Shown here: positions 37,947 to 46,718 of the stretch, one piece after another
Position numbering within the stretch: the stretch's first letter is position 1
Layout of the letters: every line of letters starts with the position of its first letter
Assembly: GCA_900552555.1 (NCBI GenBank)
Contig: URZW01000005.1
Span: 1-64,000 of the forward strand
DNA length: 64,000 nt
Source of the DNA: an uncultured Clostridium sp.
GTDB taxonomy: Bacteria > Bacillota > Clostridia > TANB77 > CAG-508
Reading direction: 5' to 3'
The notes under the pieces: generated by a model
Told to the model about the DNA's origin: nothing
Database searches by the model: none
The model's input: only the letters and a program-made list of their open reading frames with translations
Position numbers and translations under genes: made by a program

Positions 37947-40253
37947 TTATTTTTTTAAAAATCTATTTAATAATTGTTCTCTACACAAATTTTCAAACTC
38001 ATCATTTAAAGGTTCTAATTCGACATTTTCATTATATTTTCTATCTAAGCAGTATCTGATAATATAATCGCAAAGTTTAGGATTTTTAGAAAGAAGAGGA
38101 CCATGTAAATAAGTTGCAATAACGTTATTCTCAAAAAATCCTTCTTCAGAATCACCAAATTTGTTACCATTTCCAAACAAAACATTACCAAAAGAATTAG
38201 AAATATCAAAAGTTTGACCACCATGATTTTCAAAACCAATAACCTTTGTTTTTAAATTTAAGTTTTCAATATTATCAGAACTATCATCATTAGAATTGGT
38301 AGATTTTTTAATGTTAATATTTGCGTCAAGTGTAGCATCTATGACAATATTTCCAATACATCTTTTCTTTCTATCAGGGTTAGCAACTGTGTAGTAATCA
38401 AAAACTTCAAGACCTGGAATAATATTACCTTCAACACCTTTGTAGTATTTACCAAATAATTGATAAGCACCACAGATAAGTAAGAAAAACACACCATTTT
38501 TAACAGCATCCTTAATATTATCTTTATATTTTACCAAATCTTCAGCTAAAATGCTTTGCTCATTATCGGCACCACCACCAGCAAAAACAATGTCATAATC
38601 ATTAAAGTTTGGAGCAGTATCACCAATAGAATATCTATCAATTATTGTTTTGTATCCACGAGATTCAATTCTATATTTTAAAACTTGGATATTTCCATAA
38701 TCACCATAAAGCTCTAACATATCGGGGTATAAATATAAAATTTTTATTGATTTTTCTTCATTATCTTGATAGTTTAAATTATCAGTATTATCAGTATTAT
38801 CAGTATTATCAGTATTATCAATGTTTTGAAGAACTTCTTTTGGATTCATCTCAGTATTTTCAATATTTGATTTTATTGCTTCTTTTTTAGAAATATCACT
38901 AGTCTTAACATTAGTTACATCATTATTTTTACTCATCTCATCAAATCTTTTCAACTCATGTCTAGTAGGTTGCAAAGATGTATAATTTGCAATAACATAT
39001 TTTTTAATATCGGTTTTGTATAAAGCTTTAACAGCATCTTCTAAATTTAAATATGGTTCAATTTTTTCAGCAGGGAAGCCACTTGTTTTAATTCTAATAG
39101 CAATATCATAAGCACGCGTTCCAGAAGTAATAATTCTTGTAACATTATTTAAATTATTAAAATTAATATCCCAAATCCATGAAACGTCGAATCCATCAGC
39201 AATATTATCATTTAAAACAAAAAGTAATTCTTTTTCTGAATCATCTTCATTTAAAATACGCAAGCTGACATTGCTTCCAGTTGGATTTTTAGCTAAATTA
39301 ATTATAGTTGGAACATCAATTATTTTGATTTCTTCTAAACGACCATTATTTAAAGTAAAAGTTGAAAATGCCTTTTTTACAACATCATTTGAAATATCAT
39401 ATAAACTGCAAACTGAATATACAGCAGTATAATTATAAATTAAATAGATACTATTTCCATTTATTTTGTAGGTATTTCCATCAATATCAAAACATCTATT
39501 TTTTAAATCAACATTTGTTGCCAATTTATAAATTTTATTATCACCAAAATTACAATTTGGACATTTAAATTTTCCAACATGTGAATATTGATAATATTCA
39601 TATTCTAATCTTGTTTTACAGAAAGGACAGAATTTGCCTTCACCGGCTTCTTTGATGTGTTCTGTTGCAAATTGATATTTATCAACACTAAAATAATAAA
39701 TATTTTTATTATTTGGATTAGCTTGTCCAAGTCTTGAAACATTTGGGTCGTCATTATTTAAAATTAAATTTCCATTATAAGTTTTCAAAAATTCATTTAT
39801 TCTTAAAATTAAAGATTCAACTTCACCGTTTCTATCTAATTGGTCACGGAAAAAGTTTAGAATTACCAATGTATCTAATCTGAAATCTTTAAAAACAACA
39901 GGGATGTAGCTTTCGTCAACTTCAAAAACTAAGTAATCTGCTTTGATTTTTCCAGTTAAAGTACAATTTTTTAGTATAGTTGAAAGTATCCCTGTTTCCA
40001 TGTTATTTCCTTCAACATTGCTTACAACTTTGTTTCCAGCAGTTTTTAAAGTGTAACCTATACAGTTGTTTGTCATTGTTTTTCCATTTGTGGCAGATAC
40101 TGCGATTACTGGACAGTCGACTTTAAAGTATTTGAATATTTCTGGATTCCAGTCATATGCGATTTTTCCTAAAAAATTTCCTCCGTTTTTATGACATATT
40201 TTTAGTATTAAATTTAGTATTTTCATTGCTAAGATTATGAAAAAGTTTTTCAT
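37947..40253 (-). CDS. murT-gatD: MurT-GatD fusion, lipid II isoglutaminyl synthase
   Basis: Amidates the glutamate of the lipid II stem peptide, using glutamine. One 768-residue chain joins what are normally two subunits. The N-terminal part (about 1-440) is MurT: SATNGKTMTNN (P-loop), ILNFFRDQLDRNGE, and the inserted zinc ribbon CPFC...CPNC. The C-terminal part (from about 515) is GatD, a CobB/CobQ-type glutaminase: LYPDMLELYGDYGN, FAGGGADNEQ, nucleophile Cys in LLICGAYQLFG, and YLHGPLLSKNP with the catalytic His. The joint is a low-complexity linker with repeated Asn-Thr-Asp. I start at 40253 because AAAGGA is 9 bases upstream. Confidence 0.9.
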   Translation of the reverse strand: MKNFFIILAMKILNLILKICHKNGGNFLGKIAYDWNPEIFKYFKVDCPVIAVSATNGKTMTNNCIGYTLKTAGNKVVSNVEGNNMETGILSTILKNCTLTGKIKADYLVFEVDESYIPVVFKDFRLDTLVILNFFRDQLDRNGEVESLILRINEFLKTYNGNLILNNDDPNVSRLGQANPNNKNIYYFSVDKYQFATEHIKEAGEGKFCPFCKTRLEYEYYQYSHVGKFKCPNCNFGDNKIYKLATNVDLKNRCFDIDGNTYKINGNSIYLIYNYTAVYSVCSLYDISNDVVKKAFSTFTLNNGRLEEIKIIDVPTIINLAKNPTGSNVSLRILNEDDSEKELLFVLNDNIADGFDVSWIWDINFNNLNNVTRIITSGTRAYDIAIRIKTSGFPAEKIEPYLNLEDAVKALYKTDIKKYVIANYTSLQPTRHELKRFDEMSKNNDVTNVKTSDISKKEAIKSNIENTEMNPKEVLQNIDNTDNTDNTDNTDNLNYQDNEEKSIKILYLYPDMLELYGDYGNIQVLKYRIESRGYKTIIDRYSIGDTAPNFNDYDIVFAGGGADNEQSILAEDLVKYKDNIKDAVKNGVFFLLICGAYQLFGKYYKGVEGNIIPGLEVFDYYTVANPDRKKRCIGNIVIDATLDANINIKKSTNSNDDSSDNIENLNLKTKVIGFENHGGQTFDISNSFGNVLFGNGNKFGDSEEGFFENNVIATYLHGPLLSKNPKLCDYIIRYCLDRKYNENVELEPLNDEFENLCREQLLNRFLKK
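38779..38820. repeat. In-frame 9-bp tandem repeat in the MurT-GatD linker
   Basis: Four to five copies of a 9-base unit (CAGTATTAT) encode repeated Asn-Thr-Asp in the linker. The unit length keeps the frame, so copy number could change linker length without breaking the gene. Confidence 0.8.
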
Positions 40254-40346
40254 TATATCAAGTCCTTTCAAAAGTTATTTTATATAATTTTAGTAGATTA
40301 TATCATAACAAATTTGTGGCTACAAGTGAATTGAAGGAATTGAATA

Positions 40347-40593
40347 ACAAAATGTTACTATATAATGTTTTTCTTATGGTAGTTTGCTGTATAATGGTAT
40401 TTTAAATTGTCTTCGGTTCAATACACAATATAATAATTTCTAAAATCTTTTTTGGACTCCCTTCCACTAAAGTGAACTCTTGTCCAAAAAAGATTTAATA
40501 AATTTTAATATTGTTTCAATCACATTCAGACAATTGAAAATACTATTATACAGCAAACTACCATAAGGAAACCATTATATAGTAACAACAAAA
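40347..40593. mobile_element. Palindromic MITE with target-site duplication
   Basis: Body 40353-40587, terminal repeats TGTTACTATATAATG / CATTATATAGTAACA, then inverted arms of about 44 bases (CTTATGGTAGTTTGCTGTAT core) and an inner pair ending AAATCTTTTTTGGAC / GTCCAAAAAAGATTT, with a CACTAAAGTG tip. Almost all of the 235 bases fold into one hairpin. ACAAAA flanks it directly on both sides (40347-40352 and 40588-40593), a likely 6-bp target duplication. No coding capacity; needs a transposase in trans. Confidence 0.8.
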
Positions 40594-40635
40594 CCTGTTA
40601 TGGTTCTACGTTTCTATACAAAAATATAGCAAAAA

Positions 40636-40660
40636 ATAAGCGTCCTCATATTGAGGACGC
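40636..40660 (-). terminator. Terminator of the leftward 203-residue gene
   Basis: GCGTCCTCA/TGAGGACGC with a 3-base loop; on the minus strand it is followed by TTATTTTTT. Confidence 0.8.
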
Positions 40661-40673
40661 CAATGCATAAAAG

Positions 40674-41285
40674 TTAAAAATCACATCCAAGTAAACTAAG
40701 CTCAGCATGAATTTTTTCAACTCGTGCATCAAGGTCTTGGTCTGAAACACCATTGCTAGCAGCATATTTTTTGTAAAAACTAATAGCTGTAGCCATGTCT
40801 GTTAATCTGAAGTTATAAATAGCATCATTGCATGTCTTATATTTTTTCATAAAAGACATAGCATCTTGTTTCCTCTGATCTGTTATAAAAGATTTTTTGG
40901 GTGCATATGTTGCTCCTTTAAAAATTCTCTTAAATAAAGATGGCTTTTTATAAGAAGCAACATATTCATCAGTTTGCTCTTTTGAAACAGAAAGAGAAGA
41001 AACATAAGACTCGATGTAATGTGTAGCTGCCATTATGATGCTTAACAGTTGAAAGTCAATTATTGAACTGCTTTCACATTGTGTAACATCATAAAAGTTA
41101 ATTCCAATTTTTTTAAATTCATGGGCTAACAAAAGAATTTTGTTATTATATGTTATTATAATGTTAGGAATTTCTACTTGCTTTAAATGGTGAAGTTTTG
41201 AAAGTTCATTACAGTTTTCTATAAGTTTTGCCATTTCTTTAAAAGCTATTGCTTTTTCCTGTTTCCGTTCGTTTTTCTCAGACAT
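40674..41285 (-). CDS. Protein of unknown function, 203 residues
   Basis: Soluble, mostly helical protein without recognised domain, signal peptide or membrane segment. N terminus is charged (MSEKNERKQEKAIAFKEMAK); the middle has KPSLFKRIFKGATYAPKKSF, a basic patch; a coiled segment lies near the end (DQDLDARVEKIHAEL). AGGAGG upstream of the start (on the minus strand) and a strong terminator behind show a real transcription unit. One CGG codon. Its neighbours are a MITE and a regulator/surface-protein cassette, so this is an accessory segment. Confidence 0.55.
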   Translation of the reverse strand: MSEKNERKQEKAIAFKEMAKLIENCNELSKLHHLKQVEIPNIIITYNNKILLLAHEFKKIGINFYDVTQCESSSIIDFQLLSIIMAATHYIESYVSSLSVSKEQTDEYVASYKKPSLFKRIFKGATYAPKKSFITDQRKQDAMSFMKKYKTCNDAIYNFRLTDMATAISFYKKYAASNGVSDQDLDARVEKIHAELSLLGCDF

Positions 41286-41372
41286 AAAAATACCTCCTTA
41301 TGCAATAATTAAATATAAATTTATTATAACACTAAAGGTTACATAAATCAAGAAAAAGTGATTTTTAATACA

Positions 41373-41621
41373 TTACATATTTTTTTCAAATTGTTTTTTT
41401 AATTCATTCATATTAATATCTAGAATCATGCATAAAGCAACTAATTCAAAGTCTTTTACACTTTTTTTAGCAGTTTCAATTTTATAAAGTTCAAATCTAT
41501 CCAATTCAATTCCTAGCAATTCTAACTTATGAGAAAGTTCAGTTTTAGTATAATTTTTCTGTTCTCTATGTTCTTTAACTAATGTACCTATTATGTTTCT
41601 ATAATCATTAAATTTTTTCAT
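41373..41621 (-). CDS. XRE-type helix-turn-helix regulator, small
   Basis: 82 residues, nearly all DNA-binding domain: IGTLVKEHREQKNYTKTELSHKLE, then LDRFELYKIETAKKSVKDFELVALCMIL, a Cro/C1-like helix-turn-helix with a slightly longer turn. It is divergent from the second prepilin-like surface gene; the shared region carries a perfect 9-bp inverted repeat. Position matches the XRE gene at 9.3 kb although the two regulators are not close in sequence. GGAGGTCC-type site precedes the start. Confidence 0.75.
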   Translation of the reverse strand: MKKFNDYRNIIGTLVKEHREQKNYTKTELSHKLELLGIELDRFELYKIETAKKSVKDFELVALCMILDINMNELKKQFEKNM

Positions 41622-41691
41622 TTATAGGACCTCCAATAAAAAATAAAAATATTTATTTATCTATTGATTTTATAATAAGTTTTATGATATA

Positions 41692-41712
41692 GTGTGTATT
41701 AACAATACACAC
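41692..41712. promoter_or_regulatory. Operator-like palindrome before surface protein B
   Basis: GTGTGTATT-AAC-AATACACAC, perfect 9-bp arms, 36 bases before the start codon and downstream of TATAAT-like sequences at 41671-41690. Likely operator of the adjacent XRE regulator. Confidence 0.55.
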
Positions 41713-41747
41713 AAATAAAAATATCAAAAATAAAAGGAGAATTAAGA

Positions 41748-43742
41748 ATGAAAGTACAAAAGTTAAAAAGTCAAAAAGGAATAACACTTGTAGCATTAGT
41801 GATAACAATTGTTATTTTATTACTATTTGCAGGAATAGCGATTGCAAGTTTAAATGGAGATAATGGAATATTTACTAAAGTAAAACAAGCCAAAAAAGCA
41901 CAATTAGAATCAGAAATGAGAGAACAGTTAACAATTGGATTGCAAGATTTACAAGTTGAAAAAAATGGAAATGCAACATTAAATGATGTAACACAAGATT
42001 GGGCTAATGAAGTAATATCAAAAGAATATAATCCGGAGTTAAAAGAAGATTCATCATTTAGCGGAAAATTAATTGTAATGAAAAAAGACAAAATATTAGG
42101 AAAATTTATGATAGATTTAAATTTAAATATTTCTTTGGTGGAATATAATCCAAATAGTTTGGAATTTGAATATGAAACTAAGTCAAGAAATGGAGACAAT
42201 ATAGAAATATTAATAAAGATTAGAGATAATATAAATGGAGTAAAACAAATAGATTGTCCTGATAAAAAGAATAGTGTTGTAACAAATAATAAAAAAGATT
42301 ATATTGCCATAGATTATACAGTTGAACTTGGAAAAGAATATAAGTTTTTAATAATAACAGGTGATGAAAATAAAATTGAGAAAACAATAAAGATAGATGA
42401 CTACTTCTATAATGTAACAAAAAATTTAGGAGAAGGTTCTAGTGTAGATAATTTTGCAATAAAAACGGCATATAATAAAGCGTATGATGCAAAAATTGAA
42501 ATAGATGATAATTATATAATGACAGGTTTAAATGTAACAATGGGAGGACAAGAAGTGATAACATCTGGAAATAATGTTGTTGATGTTAATACAGGAAAGA
42601 TAAAGATAGAAAAGGTTACTGGTGATATAAATATAACTGTAACGACGAAAAAATTAGAAATACAATATATAGTAGGAATAAATGCAAGTGGTGATGCAAA
42701 TGATACAAGTTTACTAGGTGAAAATTCGCAACCAAAAGGAAATCCATTATATATAAATATAATAGCAACATTAGAAGGGAATATTTGCACAGTAGTTCTA
42801 AAAGAAGACAACTTAAAAGGGGTACCATACAAAGTAATTTCAAATGGAAAATATGTATTTAAAGTAAGTGGAACATATAATGGGAAAAATATAAGTGAAG
42901 ATAAGGAAGTGGTAGTAAATCAATACAAATCAGCACAAGATGTTGTACAATACGATGCAGGGGATTGGACAAAAGAAGAAATAGAAGAATTGAAAAAAGA
43001 AAAGTTGTATGATATAAATAAAGAAAAAATAGCAGGAGATGGAACTTTCAAATTGAATAGTGATTCTGGTTTGAATTTTACATTTGGAGGTTTCACATAT
43101 AAAGGTGATGTAGTAAACAAAAATGAAATTAATGAGGAAAATATAATAACTAGCAGAAATGAGAGTGTTATACCACAAAAAGGATGGGGAAGTTCAAAGT
43201 ATGATGGTTGGCAGATACTAGAAAGTGAAGAAAGGGATGGAAAAAAATATGTAAAAAAACTGGTACATGCAGGAAGTCCTGAAAATTTTTTATACTACTA
43301 TAAAACAAAAAATGATGCATATAGAGCAGAGTATTTATTATCAGGAGGAATAAGGCAAAATAATTATAATACATTAAGTGATGGAACAATAATAAATTAT
43401 AGAAAATGGGATATGTATAAAGATAAGGAACTAGATAAACAAGGATGTATTAATAATGTACATATAATGACATATGACGAAGCATATAATATTACAGGAA
43501 AAATTGATTCAACAGTTGGAATAAGAAGTATTGGACAATATTATAGGCTAGCTTCAGCGGGAAGTAATAGTTTTTTGGCTCGTGTTAATATAAGTGGTCG
43601 AATACTTGAAGATGGGAGTGCAACAGCAGATGGTGGAAGAACTGCTTGGGGAATTCGTCCAGTAGTAGAAATGAATGATGGTGTTTATATTAAGAGTGGT
43701 TCAGGAACAACATCAGATCCATATATATTAGGAAAGGACTAA
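41748..43742 (+). CDS. Prepilin-like surface protein with lectin-like C terminus, paralogue B
   Basis: 664 residues, clearly homologous along its length to the protein at 9.8 kb. N terminus GITLVALVITIVILLLFAGI is the prepilin-type helix, followed by FTKVKQAKKAQLESEMREQL; the middle contains matching beta modules (GKIKIEKVTGDINITVTTKK; YINIIATLEGN; KYVFKVSGTYNGK; FTFGGFTYKGD) and HAGSPENF. The C-terminal part has YYRLASAGSNS, a segment unlike paralogue A, then WGIRPVVEM and SGTTSDPYILGKD. The variable portion between conserved flanks is what a lectin-type variable region would look like. AAAGGAG precedes the ATG. Confidence 0.7.
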   Translation: MKVQKLKSQKGITLVALVITIVILLLFAGIAIASLNGDNGIFTKVKQAKKAQLESEMREQLTIGLQDLQVEKNGNATLNDVTQDWANEVISKEYNPELKEDSSFSGKLIVMKKDKILGKFMIDLNLNISLVEYNPNSLEFEYETKSRNGDNIEILIKIRDNINGVKQIDCPDKKNSVVTNNKKDYIAIDYTVELGKEYKFLIITGDENKIEKTIKIDDYFYNVTKNLGEGSSVDNFAIKTAYNKAYDAKIEIDDNYIMTGLNVTMGGQEVITSGNNVVDVNTGKIKIEKVTGDINITVTTKKLEIQYIVGINASGDANDTSLLGENSQPKGNPLYINIIATLEGNICTVVLKEDNLKGVPYKVISNGKYVFKVSGTYNGKNISEDKEVVVNQYKSAQDVVQYDAGDWTKEEIEELKKEKLYDINKEKIAGDGTFKLNSDSGLNFTFGGFTYKGDVVNKNEINEENIITSRNESVIPQKGWGSSKYDGWQILESEERDGKKYVKKLVHAGSPENFLYYYKTKNDAYRAEYLLSGGIRQNNYNTLSDGTIINYRKWDMYKDKELDKQGCINNVHIMTYDEAYNITGKIDSTVGIRSIGQYYRLASAGSNSFLARVNISGRILEDGSATADGGRTAWGIRPVVEMNDGVYIKSGSGTTSDPYILGKD

Positions 43743-44004
43743 AAGTAAGCATAAATTAAATATTAAAATTCAAAAAAGATGTTATTAGAATAATGACTAA
43801 TAATATCTTTTTTTTCGAAAACAATAATCGACAAAAAGTGAGATGAATTAAGAGTGTCCCAAATGTCTCAAAAAAAGCAAAAATTTCCTAGACAAAGAGC
43901 CTAAAATGTGATAACATAAGTAAGAAAAAATAAGAGAAAAAAAGAGGTTAGGCAAAACACAAAAATCAAACAACAAAAACCAAAAGGAAAGAGGTAAGTA
44001 AATA

Positions 44005-45579
44005 ATGAAGGATACATTTTATGTAACAACACCAATATACTATCCAAGCGGAAAATTCCATATAGGAACAGCATACTCAACAGTAGTAGCAGATGCACTA
44101 AAAAGATATAACAAATTAAAAGGAAAAGAAAGTTACATGTTAACAGGAACAGACGAACATGGACAAAAAATAGAAATAAAAGCACAAGAAGCAGGAGAAA
44201 CACCACAACAATATGTAGACAGAATGGCAGCAATGGCAAAAGAATTATGGGCAAAAATGGACATACAATATGATGATTTCATAAGAACAACAGACGAAAG
44301 ACACGAAAAAGTAGTTCAAAAAATATTTGACAAATTTATGGAACAAGGAGACATCTACAAAGGTGAATACGAAGGACTTTACTGTGTACCATGCGAAACA
44401 TTTTTCACTCAAACACAATTAGTTGATGGAAAATGTCCGGACTGTGGAAGAGAAGTAGTTCCAATGAAAGAAGAAGCATACTTCTTCAATATGAAAAAAT
44501 ATGCAGATAGACTTTTAAAATACTATGACGAACATCCAGACTTTGTCAAACCAGAATACAGAAAACAAGAAATGATAAACAACTTTATCAAACCAGGGCT
44601 AGAAGACTTATGTGTAACAAGAACATCATTTGACTGGGGAATAAAAGTATTAAAAGACCCAAAACATGTAATATATGTATGGGTAGATGCTTTAACAAAT
44701 TACCTTACAGCACTAGGATATATGTCAGATGATGAAACATTATTTAAAAAATTCTGGCCAGCAGATGTACAAGTTGTAGGAAAAGATATTGCAAGATTCC
44801 ACTTAATATATTGGCCAATTTTCTTGATGGCACTAGATTTGCCATTGCCAAAAACAATATTTGTTCATAACTGGATAACAATGAAAGACGGAAAAATGAG
44901 TAAATCAAAAGGAAATGTTATCTATCCAGAAGATTTAATAGACAGATATGGTCTAGATGCAACAAAATATTTCCTATTAAGAGAAATGCCAACATCACAA
45001 GATGGACTATTTTCACCAGAAGAATTTGTTGAAAGATATAATTTTGATTTATGTAATGACTTAAGCAATTTATTAAATAGAACAGTATCAATGGTCAACA
45101 AATATTTTGATGGACAAGTACCAGAATACAATGGAAGACCAAATGAAGTTGATGAAAGTTTAGAAAATGCATGTAAAGAGCAAATAGAAAAATTTGAAAA
45201 ATTATTTGAAAACTTTGAAATTGCAAACTCAATTCAAGAAATTTGGACACTTGTATCAAGAACAAATAAATACATTGACGAAACAATGCCATGGCAATTA
45301 GCAAAAGAAGAAGACACAGAAAAATTAAAATCAGCAATGTATCATTTAATAGAAAATTTAAGAAAAATATCAATATTAATAAAACCATTTATGGATGAAA
45401 CATCTGAAAATATATTAAGACAAATTGGAATTACAGACGAATCTTTAAAAACTTGGAAAAGCCTTAAAGAGTATGACAAAATTAAAAATGCAAAAGTAAT
45501 TGAAAAAGGTGAACCAATATTTATGAGATTAAATGCAGAGGAAGAAATTGAATATATAAAACAAGCAATGAAAAAATAG
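44005..45579 (+). CDS. metG: Methionyl-tRNA synthetase
   Basis: Charges initiator and elongator tRNA-Met; class I. HIGH-like site GKFHIGTAY (about 12-20), TGTDEHGQKIE, zinc-binding CVPCETFF...CPDCG (about 127-151), WVDALTNYL, and KMSKSKGN (about 297-304), then the helical anticodon domain. At 524 residues it lacks the C-terminal EMAP-like tRNA-binding domain found in many family members, so it is the short form. GAGGTAAG precedes the start; no T-box found. A faint TGTCCCAAATGTCT near 43857 is a possible REP remnant. Confidence 0.95.
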   Translation: MKDTFYVTTPIYYPSGKFHIGTAYSTVVADALKRYNKLKGKESYMLTGTDEHGQKIEIKAQEAGETPQQYVDRMAAMAKELWAKMDIQYDDFIRTTDERHEKVVQKIFDKFMEQGDIYKGEYEGLYCVPCETFFTQTQLVDGKCPDCGREVVPMKEEAYFFNMKKYADRLLKYYDEHPDFVKPEYRKQEMINNFIKPGLEDLCVTRTSFDWGIKVLKDPKHVIYVWVDALTNYLTALGYMSDDETLFKKFWPADVQVVGKDIARFHLIYWPIFLMALDLPLPKTIFVHNWITMKDGKMSKSKGNVIYPEDLIDRYGLDATKYFLLREMPTSQDGLFSPEEFVERYNFDLCNDLSNLLNRTVSMVNKYFDGQVPEYNGRPNEVDESLENACKEQIEKFEKLFENFEIANSIQEIWTLVSRTNKYIDETMPWQLAKEEDTEKLKSAMYHLIENLRKISILIKPFMDETSENILRQIGITDESLKTWKSLKEYDKIKNAKVIEKGEPIFMRLNAEEEIEYIKQAMKK

Positions 45580-45669
45580 ATAATATTAACAAATTTTCGA
45601 TATTATTAGCAATATCAAAAAAATGTTAATTGTAGCAAAATGAAATGAAAAAAAAAAAGAGGAATTTAA

Positions 45670-46605
45670 ATGGGAATATTTCAAAAAAAGGATCAATATG
45701 AAGGTTATAACATATATAGTATGAAAAAATATGTTGATAAAAAAAGGATGGTGTTCACAATAATAGCAATTATAGCTGTTATTGTAACATTATCATTAAC
45801 TATTTTTTATTTGGTAGATACAACAATAAGAGTGAAAAAAGCAAAAGATTTTGCAAAACAGATTACAGAATTTGCTAATCAGCAGCAAGACGCAGAAAAC
45901 AAGAAAAAAGAGGAAGAAGAAGCGGAAAGACAAGCAAAAATTCCTAAATTAACTGAACAAGGAAAAGAAAATTTGAAAAATATCTATCATTCAGAAGAAA
46001 AGGTAGCATATTTAACATTTGATGATGGACCATCAAACAACACACATGAAATTTTGGATATTTTAAAACAATACAATATAAAAGCAACATTTTTTGTTCT
46101 AGGCAGTCAAGTTGAAATATTTCCGGAAACAACAAACAGAATATATAATGAAGGTCATTATATAGCAAATCATGGATATTCACATAAATATTCAATAATA
46201 TATCAATCACCAGAACAGGTTTTAAATGAATTTAATCAATGTAATCAAATTGTAGCAAAAACAATCAATGTACCAGAATACAATTCTCATTTGTTTAGAT
46301 TTCCAGGAGGTTTAGTTGGTGGTAAATATGCAGAAATAAAAAATCAGGCAGAAGTATTACTTGAACAGAATGATATTTTACATATAGATTGGAACTCTTT
46401 AACTGGAGATTCAGAAAAAGCAAATCCTACAGAAGAATATTTGATGAATAATTTACAAAAGACGACAGAGGGAAAAAACAGTTTGGTTGTTTTAATGCAT
46501 GATGCACAAGCAAAACATATAACTGTTGAAACATTACCAAAAGTAATTGAATATTTACAACAACAGGGGTATACATTCAAGAATTTTTATGAAATTATTA
46601 AATAA
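45670..46605 (+). CDS. Membrane-anchored polysaccharide deacetylase
   Basis: 311 residues: one transmembrane helix (about 27-52), a charged coiled stalk rich in Glu/Lys, then a NodB domain. Motifs: YLTFDDGPSNNTHEIL (motif 1, Asp-Asp), NHGYSHKYS (motif 2, H-x3-H), RFPGG (motif 3), HIDWNSLTGD (motif 4) and VVLMHDAQ (motif 5). Such enzymes deacetylate N-acetylglucosamine or N-acetylmuramic acid in peptidoglycan or other surface glycans; the substrate is not set by sequence. The start has AGAGGAA upstream. Confidence 0.9.
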   Translation: MGIFQKKDQYEGYNIYSMKKYVDKKRMVFTIIAIIAVIVTLSLTIFYLVDTTIRVKKAKDFAKQITEFANQQQDAENKKKEEEEAERQAKIPKLTEQGKENLKNIYHSEEKVAYLTFDDGPSNNTHEILDILKQYNIKATFFVLGSQVEIFPETTNRIYNEGHYIANHGYSHKYSIIYQSPEQVLNEFNQCNQIVAKTINVPEYNSHLFRFPGGLVGGKYAEIKNQAEVLLEQNDILHIDWNSLTGDSEKANPTEEYLMNNLQKTTEGKNSLVVLMHDAQAKHITVETLPKVIEYLQQQGYTFKNFYEIIK

Positions 46606-46628
46606 ATTATTAGAATTCATTATTTTTA

Positions 46629-46665
46629 GTATATTAGTAAAGTTATGCAACTTTTTTAATGTATT
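46629..46665. repeat. Dispersed hairpin repeat (GTTATGCAAC type), copy 2
   Basis: TATATTAGTAAA-GTT-ATGC-AAC-TTTTTTAATGTA hairpin; the conserved block continues (TTACATTGCACAG) to about 46693, just before the next gene's ribosome site. Confidence 0.6.
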
Positions 46666-46718
46666 AAATTACATTGCACAGAAAATTTATTTACAAAAAT
46701 ATAGAGGAGAGATACAAA

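Noticed and set aside
38779..38820. CRISPR-like repeats
   Set aside because: The units are contiguous 9-base repeats in frame without spacers. No CRISPR array or cas gene is seen anywhere in the window.
43850..43900. Further complete copy of the GGGACGGTTCTT palindrome before metG
   Set aside because: Only TGTCCCAAATGTCT-like fragments remain; no inverted arms.
43743..44004. T-box or riboswitch for metG
   Set aside because: No T-box core or structured leader; only a T-rich hairpin near 43780-43815 and a faint repeat relic.
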